The position numbers and the translations under genes are program-made. 64,000 nucleotides of DNA from Colias croceus (Eukaryota; Arthropoda; Insecta; Lepidoptera; Pieridae), in assembly GCF_905220415.1 (NCBI RefSeq), contig NC_059548.1, positions 9,178,501 to 9,242,500 on the forward strand, written 5' to 3'. Positions 50,454 to 63,649 of the stretch are shown piece after piece (positions within the stretch are counted from its first letter, which is position 1; every line of letters starts with the position of its first letter). The notes under the pieces are model-generated. The model was not told where the DNA came from and searched no databases. It was given only the letters and a program-made list of their open reading frames with translations.

Positions 50454-50696
50454 ACATATAAATTCTCATACATTTGCCCGTTATTTTTAACGACGATCGT
50501 AAGGGTTTGCACGGTCGGTTGGCAAAGGGTTAAACTATTGTGAAAGTCTCACCTTACATTGTGAGGGAAAACCGTAAAATAATTGTGAAACCTGTTCAAG
50601 AACAGGTATTCAACACATTCTATTATTTGCGAAATCCAATTATATACTACTATGTATTTCGTACTATATATTGACTGAAATAAAACTCAGTAAGAG

Positions 50697-50826
50697 CCGA
50701 TTTTTCAATATTTGGTTAAAATTTATCCGTCCAATAAAAGTATTACACGAACATATTAAAATGTCACCTGGAAACTGATAATACGGACAATTACAAAACA
50801 TCTAAGGATTGAAAAATCAGCCCTAA
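50697..50826. mobile_element. MITE, short relative of 29968-30147
   Basis: gagccgatttttcaatattt and, inverted, gattgaaaaatcagccc. Inner deletion relative to the longer copy. Confidence 0.65.
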
Positions 50827-50829
50827 CTC

Positions 50830-51290
50830 AACAAATATTATTTTTATCAAATAACGAAATTAAGAAAAAGAACAAAAATACAGTATCTTTGGAAGAATCG
50901 GTAAATTAATTATCTTTTTTTTTTCCAATTAATAACAACAATCACAGACTAAAAATAAAAAAGCACAGTAAAAACATCATTTCTCTAAAACAATACATCT
51001 TGAACTCAAGTGGAAGATGCCTAGAATAAACTTGGACAGTTAATGAGCGCTATTTTTACAACTTCCAAGTTACTAAGACATTTTATAATGTAGACCAAAG
51101 ATTTCTCATTTATTTAATGTAACAAGGTTTTTATTATATTCCTAATAATATGCGAAAAGTTATTTTTAGAGCAATAAAGATAGACCTAAGAGAATAATAT
51201 TATCTATAAGTTAAATATCATATAAGCTACATTAACAAAAATTATGAAATATATAACATAAGAGAACTTTCAAGCAGTAAAGAAAATATT
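50830..51290. other. intergenic, nothing recognised
   Basis: AT-rich sequence. Confidence 0.4.
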
Positions 51291-51293
51291 ATA

Positions 51294-51656
51294 CAGGGTG
51301 TCCCACTATTGGTATACTAAGTGCGAAGTGCCTTGTAGTATTGCATACACTGATCACGTAAAAAATACTTAAACAATAAAATTTTTTGCTAAATTTTTCC
51401 TGAAAATCCATGTTTTACGGCATATACTGCTTCTATAATGTGAGCATTTTGTCTATGAAAACATAATCTTAAACGATAGCTCACGTGCTGGTGGCAAAGT
51501 TGGGCGGGTTGCTTGTTATGGGGTACAACAGAGTTTTAAGAATTCATCTATTTGAAAAAAAATGTGTCTTTAATTTATTAAGTATTTTTTACGTACTCAG
51601 CGTATGCAAAACTATAACCTCCTTTGAGCTTAGTATACCAACAGTGGGACATCCTG
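51294..51656. mobile_element. 363-bp MITE with about 30-bp inverted ends and TA duplication
   Basis: cagggtgtcccactattggt then atactaag, against (reversed) caggatgtcccactgttggt then atactaag. TA on both sides. Tc1/mariner-like. Confidence 0.78.
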
Positions 51657-51667
51657 TATAGTGTATA

Positions 51668-51846
51668 TCTTAATATATATAAATCTCGTGTCACAATGTT
51701 TGTCTACAATGAACTCCTAAACCTCTTAACCGATTATAATAAAATTCGCACACCATGTGCAGTTCGATCCAACTTGAGAGATAGGATAGTTTAAATTTCA
51801 AATCGTTTTAGAGAAAGCGGGCGAAGCCGCGGGCGGTAAGCTAGTA
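51668..51846 (+). mobile_element. CTAGT-type interspersed repeat
   Basis: tcttaatatatataaatctc, cctaaacctcttaaccgatt, tail gcgaagccgcgggcggtaag then ctagt. Confidence 0.65.
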
Positions 51847-52240
51847 TCTCTATAAATAAATAAATATATTTTTGAGAAAGCAACAGATACGAGTATCATC
51901 ATAAAGTTATTTCAAGACATTCAAACGAAATATATTGATTCCTCAATATTCAAGCTTGCAAAGTACGACTAATCACAGCCGTTTCGATTTGATGTCGAAT
52001 ATCTCAAGACAGTCAAGAATCCCGCAAATATCAAAGTTACGGGAAATCACTAATGAAAGACGGCTTCGTAACATTTGAGTTTTAATTAAAAATTCTTTGT
52101 GCATTCCTCTGCGATGTAGACCATTCGCACGGTGGAATATTGCTTGCTTATTGCTAATAACTTGATAATGGTTAACATCTGTCAGTATGGTCATTACACT
52201 CAGAATTCAATTAACCGAACGAGCAGACGGCATATGTTTA

Positions 52241-52514
52241 GGGCGCTTTTCCACCAGAGTTGTGCTATCGAAATCTGTCGCGCGAGGCCTCCCCTTCCCT
52301 CAAAGCTGTGCGAGGATGCGTTGCAAAGCTGTGACATGTAAAGGTATTTTATTGCTCAAAATTATACAACTAATAAACATCATCGCTCACTTTCCTCGTA
52401 CACATCTCTCGCTTGTTTTGTATTCGCACGTTTTCACCAGAGCTGTGCTGACCGAGGTTAGGCAAATGAAACGATACTATTCGTTCTTTCTCTGTCTCTG
52501 GTGGAAACGCAGCC
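52241..52514. mobile_element. 274-bp MITE with TTTCCACCAGAG ends and TA duplication
   Basis: gggcgcttttccaccagag and (reversed) ggctgcgtttccaccagag; TA at 52239-52240 and 52515-52516. An internal repeat of ttttcaccagagctgtgct (52432) copies the left end. Confidence 0.75.
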
Positions 52515-52516
52515 TA

Positions 52517-53515
52517 AGGTTAGTGATATTATGTAGCGGAGGCTGTGTACTTACAGTATTATATAATGGATTATATATGTAAATCTGTATGAGACACATT
52601 TATATGACAAGGGGTATTAAACTTGTAGAAATCACCAAATAAAAACACGTGTAGGTGTTATACGAATATAGAATAACGCCAAAATTGTATAGCTGTTTTC
52701 CGATAAGTAAAATAATACAATACATTTCATTTGAAAATACGGAACATTTATTATCTTTTTCTTCAAGATATTATGAAGGAATATCGTACGTTACGAAAAA
52801 GGGTAACCGTGCTTTAAAAATCTTCATGCCAAGCTTTCATGAAAATATACCTATTCTTCCCTTATTGTATTATAAACCTAATACTTTACATATACATAAG
52901 CATACTTATATTGAAGATATATTAGTCGTTGAAGAAAAACATAGGCTTCCTTTTACTTAAGGTTGGAAATTTATGGCGAATGCCTGTCGTACGTAACTTT
53001 CACAGACTTTGAAGTGATACGGAATCTAGAAATGTTTTCTACTTTGTTACAAACATGCTAAGGTAAATCAATTTAGCCCTGAAACTTCCTGAGACTTGAA
53101 GTTTATATTCTCAAAAGAAAATAACACCTACTTACTGTTTTTCCATATTAGTTGAAATATAAATAAAATAAATAATCTGAAACATAAAATATCGAAAGCT
53201 AAAAAAGTGCTTACTATAATAATAAATTGACAGAAAGATAGAAAAGAACATATCTTTCTTTCTTTCTACTAAATTGTTATCCCATACTTTATTTGAGTAT
53301 CAGTAAAAATCTTAAAACAACTAAAAAGCTATCAAAACATTCTAAAGCTAAAGATTCTCTAACAAAACAAAGCGCTAACTGAAACTCAACGAGCACTAAA
53401 TACAGAAAAGTAAATAAAACGAATTAATGGAAACAAAAACGTATCCGATTGATATTTAATTTATACCATTCATATAGAATCACTAAAAACCAACTGGAGT
53501 TAAAATAACAAAAAA
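52517..53515. other. intergenic, nothing recognised
   Basis: AT-rich. The 101-codon open frame at 52655-52960 (plus) shows no recognisable domain and is Ile/Tyr/Lys-rich as expected by chance here. Confidence 0.45.
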
Positions 53516-53516
53516 T

Positions 53517-54656
53517 GTGTGCGTGTAGGTACTAGTGTACACACGTAAGAAGTGAAACTTCTTTATGACCTTATTTTTCAAGAAATAATTTACTATATGC
53601 AACTTTACAGAAATACGTCGAATCACGCGTGGTAGGGATAAGAAAAAGATGGCGCGTAACGGAAAAATGTCACGCGTAAGAGCGTTTTCACATTATCCGA
53701 TCCGATATCGGATATCGAACGCCGATAGCCGATATCCGATATCGGATACAATTTGCCCTTTCACATTGTCCGATAAAATCGTTCCGATATCATCATGAGT
53801 GTTGCCAGATTTTTTTAGAGAAAACTAAATTAAATTGCTAGTTGATAAAAAAGGTATAATTAAAAAAAATCAAATGATCGATCATAGTTGTACATACATT
53901 AAAAATAACTAAAAACAACTTCAAAAAAAGAAAAGTAAAATGTAAAAAAGATTTGATATCATTAATTACTGCATATTATTTAGATGTGCTATTTACTAAA
54001 TATGTAGTTTTGATATCGGTCATTTGTATAGTATATATATTACGTTAACACATTATAAATTAAATAAATTTATATCAATACCTACTACAACCTAGTATTA
54101 GTTAATAGTTTTAGTAATACATATTTCAAAATCTATTAAATGTATTTTTAGCAAGACGTACCTAGTCATTAATTAGTCATTTTTTCACTATACACATTTA
54201 TAAAAGTTCATGTAGTACCTATGATAAATTTATTAAGTGATACAATCTTTGTTCACATTTTCTTATTACACTGAAGACATCCTAAAATAATATAGAAAGG
54301 GTTTTAGGTTAAAGCAAAGAATTTTTTTTTAAGATTTAGCGCCCTATAAGACTGAGAATACACAAACTAGTGCTTTTTTGCTGTTGGTATACTGCCTTTT
54401 CGAAAATTGAGTTGGCAACACTGAACATTATCGTCCGATAGCCGCTGGCATATCGGTGTCGGCTCCAATATCCGATATCGGACCGGACAATGTGAAAGAC
54501 AGGTAGATACATATTTCATACATTTTACTTCCCTCCGATATCGGATATCGGCTATCGGCGTCCGATATCCGATATCGGATCGGATAATGTGAAAACGCTC
54601 TAACGACAAAATGTTACACTAAATTTTTTCCAGCCCCGATAAAGAAGTTTCACTTC
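53517..54656. mobile_element. MITE with GAAGTGAAACTTC ends (type I), split by a nested element
   Basis: Left part 53517-53679 (end GAAGTGAAACTTC at 53549-53561) and right part 54601-54656 (end GAAGTTTCACTTC) rejoin exactly to match the copy at 21866-22063 once the inner element and one TAA are removed. Confidence 0.85.
53680..54600. mobile_element. 921-bp element with about 68-bp inverted ends and TAA duplication (Harbinger-like)
   Basis: Ends gagcgttttcacattatccg followed by atccgatatcggatatcg on both sides; TAA at 53677-53679 and 54601-54603. The arms are themselves made of short gatatcggatatcgg palindromes. A 3-bp TWA target is the mark of PIF/Harbinger elements. No transposase frame inside. 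Confidence 0.88.
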
Positions 54657-54983
54657 AAAAACTAGTGTTTCGTATAGCAAATCCTGTTTAGAATAACATA
54701 AAAACCTAAATTATTAATCACTTTATAGTTTATAGCAACCAACAAACTACGATTGGACTAACACAAATCGTTACGATTTTCAGCAAGTTCAATGGTTGAC
54801 CTAGAGAAGGTAAATCCGATCAATACTGGAGTGTTAAATCTTAAGAACGAGAGATATAGCTAAAGACTGAGTTAATGGTTATATGGGCATTTATAAGTAT
54901 CGTTGCCATTGTTGGAGCAGAATACAAATGTGTTTCGCTTCCATTTCACTGAGCAATTTTCGTGAACGCTACCTTTAGCGCCT
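54657..54983. other. intergenic, nothing recognised
   Basis: AT-rich sequence. Confidence 0.4.
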
Positions 54984-54984
54984 T

Positions 54985-55096
54985 CTGCCCCCCTAGCCAA
55001 GTGGCTTCGTATCTACAGCTTACGTCATTCTCATACATTCGTAGTCTATTCTATTGAACGCTACGCTAACAGAAAGCCACTTGGCTAGGGGGGCTG
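54985..55096. repeat. inverted repeat (20-bp stem), small MITE or hairpin
   Basis: cccccctagccaagtggctt at 54988-55007 is exactly mirrored at 55074-55093, 66 bp apart. Outer and inner flanks diverge. Confidence 0.75.
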
Positions 55097-55235
55097 CTAT
55101 ACCTAGGGACATTTTATTACTTTTTAGTAGAACTACTTGAACCCGAGCTTCAAGGTTCTAACCGAGAGGCTAAGCACTCTACTAAGCAGGCGGCAGTTTA
55201 CTACACTCGTTATAGATTTGAAAATATAAAATACT

Positions 55236-55500
55236 AGCTTTCCGCCCGCGGCTTCGTCCGCGTTTTGAAAGAAAAACCCGCATAGTTCCCGTTCCCGTGG
55301 GATTTACCGGATGAAACCTATCCTATGTGATAATCCAAGTTACCCTCTATATGACGTGTGCTTAATTTAATAACAATGAAAATCTACTGAACCGATTACA
55401 ATCGGTTCAGTAGTAGGTATTTGCGTGAAAGAGTAATAAACACACACAAACACACATCCTCACAAACTTTCGCATTTATAATATTAGTAGGATTAGTAGG
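55236..55500 (-). mobile_element. CTAGT-type interspersed repeat (gttcccgttcccg subfamily)
   Basis: actagctttccgcccgcggc, tagttcccgttcccgtggga, then cactttcgcatt-like head (actttcgcatttataatatt, agtaggat), reversed. Confidence 0.78.
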
Positions 55501-56038
55501 ATAGTCTCTCAAACAAACATCTTCACGAAAGCGCGGGCATCAGCTAATGACAATACCCAATGGCCAATAACCCTATATCCAGTTGTAACAATATTTATCC
55601 ATATTGTAAATGCAAGCTAGTGCACACAAGTGCAAGCAATTTAAATAATATAGAGAAGCCATTCACAAACCGCCGGAATTCCTGCCAAATCCATTCAAAG
55701 ATTAAACACACAAATAGATTTTTTCACACGTGGCGCGCCAAACGTAATTTCATTGAAATCGGTGTTCGCATTCTCGAATATTCGAAATTTCCCAAAAGGT
55801 ATGAATTTATATTCGGCGTAAATTGGTAAAACAATTAGTGAAAATATTACATATTCGTGATCCGAATTCGGAAATGTGCAGAACGTTTAATTATCCTTTA
55901 TTAATAAAACGAAAAATATTTTATGTTGAACTGATTTTAGTTATGACAAAGAGAATAAGTTCGAACATAATAATAATTAATACACACGTAGAAATTTACA
56001 TTTCATTTAATTAATGAAATGAAGAAATTGTTTTACTT
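55501..56038. other. intergenic, nothing recognised
   Basis: AT-rich. Open frames at 55560-55829 and 55823-56014 are without recognisable domains. Confidence 0.4.
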
Positions 56039-56039
56039 A

Positions 56040-56210
56040 TACTTACTAATATTATAAATGCGAAAGTAACTCTGCCTGTCTGTCTGTCTGTTACGCTTTC
56101 CCGCACCTCTCAACCGATTTTGATAAAATTTGGCATAGACAATCTTTAGACCCTGAAAAAAAACATAGGCATAAGTGTTTCTAAGGTATAGAAAGTTTGT
56201 TGTATTATGT
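56040..56210 (+). mobile_element. CTAGT-type interspersed repeat, head only
   Basis: tactaatattataaatgcga, aagtaactctgcctgtctgt, accgattttgataaaatttg; the GC-rich tail is missing. Confidence 0.62.
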
Positions 56211-56250
56211 GTCTATATTTTCTAAGAATTGCGTTTTTTCAAAATTTTTT

Positions 56251-56404
56251 GAAGTGAAATTTCTTTAGGTGCGTTGAGAGTAAAATTTCAAGGTCGCGTC
56301 ATAACAATACCGTCACGTCATGGAATTAGGCAACGATTTAGGTATCTTTGAATGTTGCGAAGAAGTTTCACTTCTGACACGTATGCTCGGTACACACGCT
56401 CTAC
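56251..56404. mobile_element. MITE with GAAGTGAAATTTC end (type II)
   Basis: GAAGTGAAATTTC at one end and GAAGTTTCACTTC followed by tgacacgtatgctcggtaca at the other; reversed relative to 4198-4352. Confidence 0.72.
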
Positions 56405-57292
56405 TACCTACTAGGTATATTCCCGCAAATAAATGTACTCTTTCTCTTCTAGTTCTAGCAACTGAAACTGTAAGGGTTTCTATAGCACTGCAGTACTCTA
56501 ATACGCTGAGCCAAAACGATTTAAGAAAATGCACTACACACCAGGAATTCGCACGAGCACACACAATTAATGATTTCACATTTCTTACGCTTTTATTTCT
56601 TTTTTCTGTAGATATTTGTTTTTATTTTCTATTCTTGGAAGAATTTTTGGCACACAAGATAAAATTAAAGTTAAATACATCGCATTTTAACTAGCATCAA
56701 AATTCACTTATAACGAAGTGCTCCTAGCTCTTACAAGAAAATGTAATTTACAATTCTGTTTCTTCACAATTGTAAATTTACTTTCAGAATAAAATATGTA
56801 CATGCTTATTGTTTTAATGGCAAAAGATTTTGCTACTTAAACTTTTATATTTACGTTGAATCTCGCTAAAAAACTATGATTTAAATTGGCCTTATTAACA
56901 AGTATTTGCAGTGTATAGTATTTATACGCTGTGTTTCAAGTAAATTTTTATATTATCTGTGGCTTCAATATCGAACTGTAACCCGTGATCTGGATTAAAG
57001 ATATAATTTCGTATGCATTGTTACTTTTGATCGCTTTCTCGTTGTTACACGTTCAAATGAGGAAGCTATGTACACCAAATTATCTAATCTATAGATTTTG
57101 TAATAATATCTGTTACTGAAACCGCCCTTTAGAGAATATATAACATTTATATATACATACAATACCTATCATTGAAAGCGAAATAATCGTAAACATTTAT
57201 GTACCGCATATTTCAAGAAAAGCGGTTGTTTAACTTTACAGTAGATATAATAATTCTGATTAGCTTATTTCACAGTTAAAATGACAATGGAG
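56405..57292. other. intergenic, nothing recognised
   Basis: AT-rich sequence. Confidence 0.4.
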
Positions 57293-57294
57293 TA

Positions 57295-57530
57295 ACTTGC
57301 TGTTGCCCGCAGCTTTGCTTGCGTGGAAAAGATGAAGAAGAAAATGTTCATGGTACAAACTTTCATCCCCTTTTGTATCTCCTTGGGAGTAGAATTAATT
57401 AAAATCCTTAGCGGATCCCTACGTCCTAACATCTACATGCTTGCCAAATTTCAGCCCGATCCGTACACTGGTTTGGGCTGTGCGTTGATAGTTCACTATG
57501 TCAGTCACCTTTGAGTTTTATGTCGTAGTA
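57295..57530 (-). mobile_element. CTAGT-type interspersed repeat (actcaaaggtgattgactgac subfamily)
   Basis: cttgctgttgcccgcagctt, ttcatggtacaaactttcat, then gtcagtcacctttgagtttt at the head: reversed copy of 34375-34565. Confidence 0.68.
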
Positions 57531-58826
57531 TATTATTATTAGTCTGTGGTTTTATATATTTAAGGTGTACAAAATATAACGATTGGACTACATGATAATT
57601 GCCTACGAATATCACACGAACCAATGAAAACCACGAAACAAACACCTTAAAATAACGACCATTAAATTACTCAATAATATAACAAGTCACAATACAAATA
57701 AAATAAATCTATGCGAACGTTATGGCCTATTTTCTACGATACGATGTGATTTATACCGTGTTTAATATCAGGCTTCATATTGCAGACATTGTTATCAGAA
57801 AATAGGCGCTCCAATTTAAAATATAAATTTTAATAGATAAAAACTGCATTCAATGCATTTGCTAGAAGCAACTGCAAACAAACAGCTAATATTTAACTTT
57901 TTGTTATATGTCAAAACTGCTAAGTAACGTATGCAACGAAAGTCGAACTTCCATTTACTCGTAAGTACCCAAGTCAAAATATTATAAAAAAAAAATTTAG
58001 CTGTATAATTTTTTGTGTAAAATTTTATTAGTTTTTAACACATTAAATTAAATAATTATTTATAACTAAATATATTAAACACGTAAGAGACCTCTACCTA
58101 AAACTACAGTTTCAGTTTTCAAATATCATTTTATTTTAGTAGTACTTATAGGTAGTTTAAATTTAAAGAAACACGCAATTCTTTATATTATTATAAAAAC
58201 TACTAAAAATCTAAACAAAAGTAAATAAAAGCGGAACTTGTGAATTAAGTGTTTCTTTTAAAACGAGTACCTAGGCAATACAAAGTAGAAAATAAAGTTA
58301 AAAGGAATTAATTATCATGTTAAAATAGAAAATCGTTTTATTTCAGCGCGTACAATCTTAATCCGTGCAAACTTAGTAAACACTAATTCATTTTAAACTC
58401 TAGATTAATGCATTGGTTACATATCGCTTTTCTGGCTTAACCGTTGTTTGGCATCGAGCCAATTCAAATACCGATGATATTCAAGGCATCTAGCTACAAA
58501 ATATTAACCATTTTACTTAGGATTTAGGATCGTTTCATTAAACACATTGGTAACATAAAATGAGTTTAAAGATAAATAATAAATCGAGTTTAAAAATGTG
58601 TAGAAAAAACTGCTAAAAGTATGTTTTAGTCAAGTTTTTTTTTTTGTTTTAACATGCCAAATATGTATCAATTATTAGAAAAAACATACCTAAAAAAATA
58701 ATGTTAAGAGACAAATTAAGGTGACACTTTTTGTTGAATTGAAATTCCTTAATAACAAACATAGTTTTGACACGATTTAACAACAACAAGTATTAGGTAC
58801 AATTATATTATAATTTATTTACATTA
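57531..58826. other. intergenic, nothing recognised
   Basis: About 1.3 kb of AT-rich sequence without recognised repeat, RNA or coding potential. Confidence 0.45.
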
Positions 58827-58828
58827 TT

Positions 58829-58970
58829 CGAGTGAAACTTCTTTATGTAAATGTGTATGTGATTCGACGTATTTCTGTAAAGTTGCATATACTTAGTAAA
58901 TTATTTTTTGAAAAATAAGGTCACAAAGAAGTTTCACTTCTTACGTGTGTACACTAGTACGCGCACACAT
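58829..58970. mobile_element. MITE with GTGAAACTTC ends (type I), internally deleted
   Basis: agtgaaacttctttatg at the left, gtgattcgacgtatttctgt in the core and GAAGTTTCACTTC then ttacgtgtgtacactagtac at the right. Confidence 0.7.
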
Positions 58971-59298
58971 TTTTTTATTACACAGCAAAACAGCAAAAGT
59001 TGGAAATAAATAAAGTCCACATGAATAAGTAAAATTTCACTCGGAATCCTCACAAGTTTTCCAATCAAATTATAAAGATCCTTATCGCATTTGAATTATT
59101 CATCATTTAAGACCTCTGTCTGGAACTTATTATCAGTTTGTGTCACTCCCTGTGACAGTGCCGATTATTTTCAAACAATCTTTTATCTATTTTTTTTCCA
59201 ACAGAATTTTTCGAATATGACAGAATCTTGCTGCAATCTATTGAACCTGCCAAAAAGAGCAAATTTTTCATTATGTTTTACGAGTAACAATTTTTCGG

Positions 59299-59543
59299 AA
59301 TCTATACTAATATTATAAATGCGAAAGTAACTCTGTCTGTCTGTCTGTCTGTTACTCAATCACGCCTAAACTACTGTTCCAATTGTCATGAAATTTGGTA
59401 TAGAGATATTTTGATACCCGAGAAAGGACATAGGCTACTTTTTATCCCGGGAAAATGACGCAATCTCGGAAATCCCACGGGAGCGGGAACTATGCGGGTT
59501 TTTCTTTGACTGCGCGGGCGAAGCCGCGGGCGCAAACCTAGTG
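59299..59543 (+). mobile_element. CTAGT-type interspersed repeat (gcgaaagtaactctgtctgtc subfamily)
   Basis: ctatactaatattataaatg, ttactcaatcacgcctaaac, tail gcgaagccgcgggcgcaaac then ctagt. A nearly complete copy. Confidence 0.8.
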
Positions 59544-59544
59544 T

Positions 59545-60148
59545 GAAATAAATTGATAACTTCGTTTATACGCCAGAAAGAAGCCAAATTATTGCTATTT
59601 AGTAGATGATTAACTGATGATCAATGGTATGGCTGGGATACAAAGATCTTCACTAAACTAACGTAATTAGCTCATTTGGAAACCATCCCCTCTATCACGT
59701 GAAATTTTGACATTTTAAAATTTTTCGCATATCCTGGCTGTTCATACAAGAAAAATATTAAAAAGTTGATTTTACCACCGCTGCTATCTGTAAAAAAAAA
59801 CCTCGTGAATCGGTATGCTGGGGAACTAAAAACTTTGACATGGGAAATATTACAAACAACACTTTGGTAGAGAATTGTTAACCAAAATATTCAGACACCT
59901 ACGCAGTTTTTTAATTGAGACTAAAACAAAAATACATTTCGTACAAATTAACCCATAAAAAGTAAAGAAATAAAAAGAATTACAACTCATTTTTGCATTT
60001 TGCAACAACAGCAGTAAATTATATTTCCTTTTGATGCAAAATAAGACGACCATTCTCAATGTTATTCAAGATGTCGACTCTTTCTTTTGTCTTTATATTA
60101 TTTGTTGATAGGACATATATTTTAAAAATAAAATATCTTTATACAATC
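59545..60148. other. intergenic, nothing recognised
   Basis: AT-rich sequence. Confidence 0.4.
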
Positions 60149-60149
60149 C

Positions 60150-60371
60150 TTCCTACTAATATTATAAATGCGAAAGTTTGTGAGGATGTGTGTGTGTTTG
60201 TTACTATTTCACGCAAATACTACTGAACCGATTACAATGAATTTTAGCACACATATAGAGGGTAACTTGGATTAGCACATAGGATAGGTTTTAACCCGGA
60301 AATCCCACGGGAACGGAAACTATGCGGGTTTTCTCTTGAAAACGCGGGAAAACCGCGGGCGGAAATCTAGT
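60150..60371 (+). mobile_element. CTAGT-type interspersed repeat (gttcccgttcccg subfamily)
   Basis: cctactaatattataaatgc, tactgaaccgattacaatga, tail aaccgcgggcggaaatctag then t. Confidence 0.78.
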
Positions 60372-60673
60372 TTTATTATATAAAGAAAAAATAATTTTCT
60401 TTTTACTTGTATAAATACCTAATATAAAATGTAGGGATTAATTCCTCCAACTTTAATTTTCACCTTAAACCCACATACAATACTTCGGCCATAAAAGAGA
60501 AAGAACTATAAAGTGTTATTGCCATTATTAAACTAAAACTTTATTTTATTATCTGGAAGAATTTTAAACATTATTTTTAATTCGTAATCTTCATAATCAG
60601 CGAATAACGAGATTCACGATATCATGTAGAAGTAAAATACTTTATAGTAGATAATTCAAATAATATATATTGT

Positions 60674-60895
60674 TCTAGCTTTCCGCATGGGGCTTCGCCC
60701 GCGTTTTCAACGAAAAACCCGCATAGTTCCCGTTCCCGTGGGATTTCCGGGATAAAAACTATCCTATGTGTTAATCCAAGTTACCCTCTATGTGTGCTAA
60801 ATTTCATTGTAATCGCTTCAGTAGTATTTGCGTGATAGAGTAACAAACACACACATACACATCCTCACAAACTTTCGCATTTATAATATTAGTGA
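60674..60895 (-). mobile_element. CTAGT-type interspersed repeat (gttcccgttcccg subfamily), reversed relative of 60150-60371
   Basis: tctagctttccgcatggggc, tagttcccgttcccgtggga, actttcgcatttataatatt. With 60150-60371 it forms an inverted pair about 300 bp apart. Confidence 0.78.
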
Positions 60896-60899
60896 TGAT

Positions 60900-61558
60900 G
60901 ATAATATGTGTTCTTATGCCACAGATAATATAAAAAAAAACTATAGCATTCTTTGTTAGGTACCACAAAAAATAGGTTCTGTAATAAATACAACACTCCC
61001 ATATTAAGATTACCTTTATATACTTTTAAAAGGCCCATTGTTAAAGATCTAAAGAGGATAAGTATACAGCTTTCTTTAAAATTGCTTCCCTTTACGAATA
61101 CCCTATATTTCTACCTCAACCAATAATTGCTTTGGCTTTCAATACACATTGTAAGAAAAATATACGTTTTTATACGAGTTTTGGCTTACTTCGATATTGT
61201 TAGATTAATATTATCCGTACAAAGAATCTGTTAAAAATTAATCGCGAAAGCTATGAAAATATACAGTAGAGAAAATATTTAATCAGGAAGTTCCTAAAAT
61301 TTCTCAACCCGTGATCGTGTTATTAAGTCTATCTATAACAATATTTTAAAGCTAAAATAACATATTTTAGGTACCTGTTGCAAAGTATGCGTAAAAATAG
61401 CTTTAGATGATATTCAGTAGATAAAACACTAAATCAGCAAGTTCAAGATTCAACTCGAGATTATATTATTAACTCTATGTATTGAAATTTATTATTTTTA
61501 AAGCTAAAAACATTTATACGTAGGTACATTCTAACAATAACTAAAACTATCTTATTAT
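60900..61558. other. intergenic, nothing recognised
   Basis: AT-rich sequence. Confidence 0.4.
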
Positions 61559-61559
61559 C

Positions 61560-61760
61560 TACTAGCTTCCGCCCGCGACTCCGTCCGCGCGGAAAAATTA
61601 AGATTTATTTTTTTCTACGTATTTTTCCGGGATAAAAAGTATCCTTTTTATGCCCAGGATAATAAGGTATAATTATACCAAGTTTCATCGAAATCGAACC
61701 GTTAGTTTTCGCGTGATGCCTGAACATACAGACAGACAGACAGACAAAAATTTTTTTAAT
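61560..61760 (-). mobile_element. CTAGT-type interspersed repeat (divergent subfamily)
   Basis: tactagcttccgcccgcgac, tttttccgggataaaaagta, tcgaaatcgaaccgttagtt and an agacagacagaca stretch. Confidence 0.68.
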
Positions 61761-63645
61761 CACATATTTGGGTTTGGTATCGATCCAGTAACACCCCCTG
61801 CTATTTATTTTTTCAATATTTTCAATGTACAGAATTGACCCTTCTACAGATTTATTATATGTATAGATACCACAGATACCGTAAAAGGCTTACAATCTCT
61901 TTCACTTCTTCAAAGTTTCGAATGAAAATTATTACTCAATAAAAAGTACATAATAAAGTTTCTTCTCCAACATTAAGAAATGACAATTATTTCAAGTAAA
62001 TTTTATTGTACTTGTCGGTTTAAGATGCTTTTAAATTCATTTATAGTTTCAGAGTACTAGAGTGGGAAGATATAAATAGATTTTGTATCATATAAATTGG
62101 TCTAGACGGAATATAAGAATTCAATTATATTTCTCACACTGTAGTCACGATTTTATCAAAAATTATAGACGTCTCTATGTACGAAGTTATCAGTTCTCAT
62201 ATGAAAGTATTTAATAATATGCTTGGTTATATTTGCAAGCCTATTTAGAGGACTTCTAATGGACAATTAGTAGAGTTTTACACGTTTTAAGGGCAAGATC
62301 TCAAATGCTAAACCATCTTTGTTTTAGGTGACTAGCTGTGCATCCTGGCTTCGCCTGTATGCTGTTGAAGATTTGTCGTACTAACTAAGGAAATTCATGG
62401 ACTCAATTGCTGAAGATCATCACATCATCAAACGTTGTTTACGATTCTATAATTAATTCTTTATTAATTTTTAGAATAACTCGTAAACATTAACATTTTA
62501 GACATTCTTTTTAATACATACCTAAAAGGAGACCAATGTTTTTACAATATATCAAAATAGAATACTTCAAAACTGCTGCTGTAAGGGACGACTATGTTAG
62601 GACATCGCTAACATAGTTTAAATCACAGTTTAAATCAACAACAAATAAATAATTATAATTTATTACCTATTAAAAAACATTTTCCTTTCCATTCATTCAC
62701 TTGACCACAAAATCACATGTCAACCAAGTCAGATTAGTTAGTACCTACACCCGTAGTATCTTTTCTAACAGGTATGCCTCTTCTTTTTAAAAGCCGTCAA
62801 AACACGTCTATTCGAACGACTCCGAAACAAGAAGCAAGTGACAAAATAAACAGCAATATAAACATGGACATCAATCAGAATACACGGAATCTCACAAAAT
62901 AAACTAGAACCACGATAAACCACGTCACTCTCCTTTACAGGGGACAAATTGACAAACTTCCAGATTTAATATGGCGGAAATAGGGATAGAAAACTTCAAT
63001 CAAAGTTGATATAAATGAGAGAGAAGTATTTGTGGCTGTCTAATCTAAAAGTAATTTGGAAAACGTTGCCAGAAAAAGTCACAGGAATAAATCCATGGGA
63101 TATGTAAAACGACCATCATTATAACAGGATTAAAAGGGAGTTTAAAATTCTAAAAATACTTTTCAAAATGTCAGATTTTTTTTACGTTTAAATTAAAATG
63201 ATTTTATGAGTTAGTTTAGATTTTTGGCTGAAAACAAATGCATCGACTAAAGATTTAACACACTTTTTCTTAAAAATATCGATCTCATGACAGCATATTA
63301 GGTTCCTACGTGATACTGCCCTGTGTTTTATATTGTAAAGATTTATAAACCCTAATTACCTTCTACGAGGCAATATTAAAACCCAACCTACCGTTAACAA
63401 AAGGAATTGCTCATATTTATAGAACGTATCCTAAAATAAATATCTACGAAAATTGCTAAACATTTAACAATGAACATTCGTTTCCGACAACCGATAAGAT
63501 GTCAAACTAACTTTACATTGCACAAAATTTATATCAATGCTAAGATTGTAGAAGCGAGAAACTTCCATATTATATTTCTAGAACGTCGAATGGTTTACCT
63601 CCAATAGCTTTTATATTACATCGCGTATTGAAGTTACTCAATTAC
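61761..63645. other. intergenic, nothing firm recognised
   Basis: AT-rich. A short fragment near 62332-62375 (actagctgtgcatcctggct, tcgcctgtatg) is a degraded CTAGT-type tail. The 60-codon minus frame at 62765-62947 has no recognisable domain. Confidence 0.4.
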
Positions 63646-63649
63646 TGCT

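Noticed and set aside
52655..52960. 101-residue open frame on plus
   Set aside because: Composition follows local AT-rich DNA, with no domain, signal peptide, neighbouring gene or convincing promoter.
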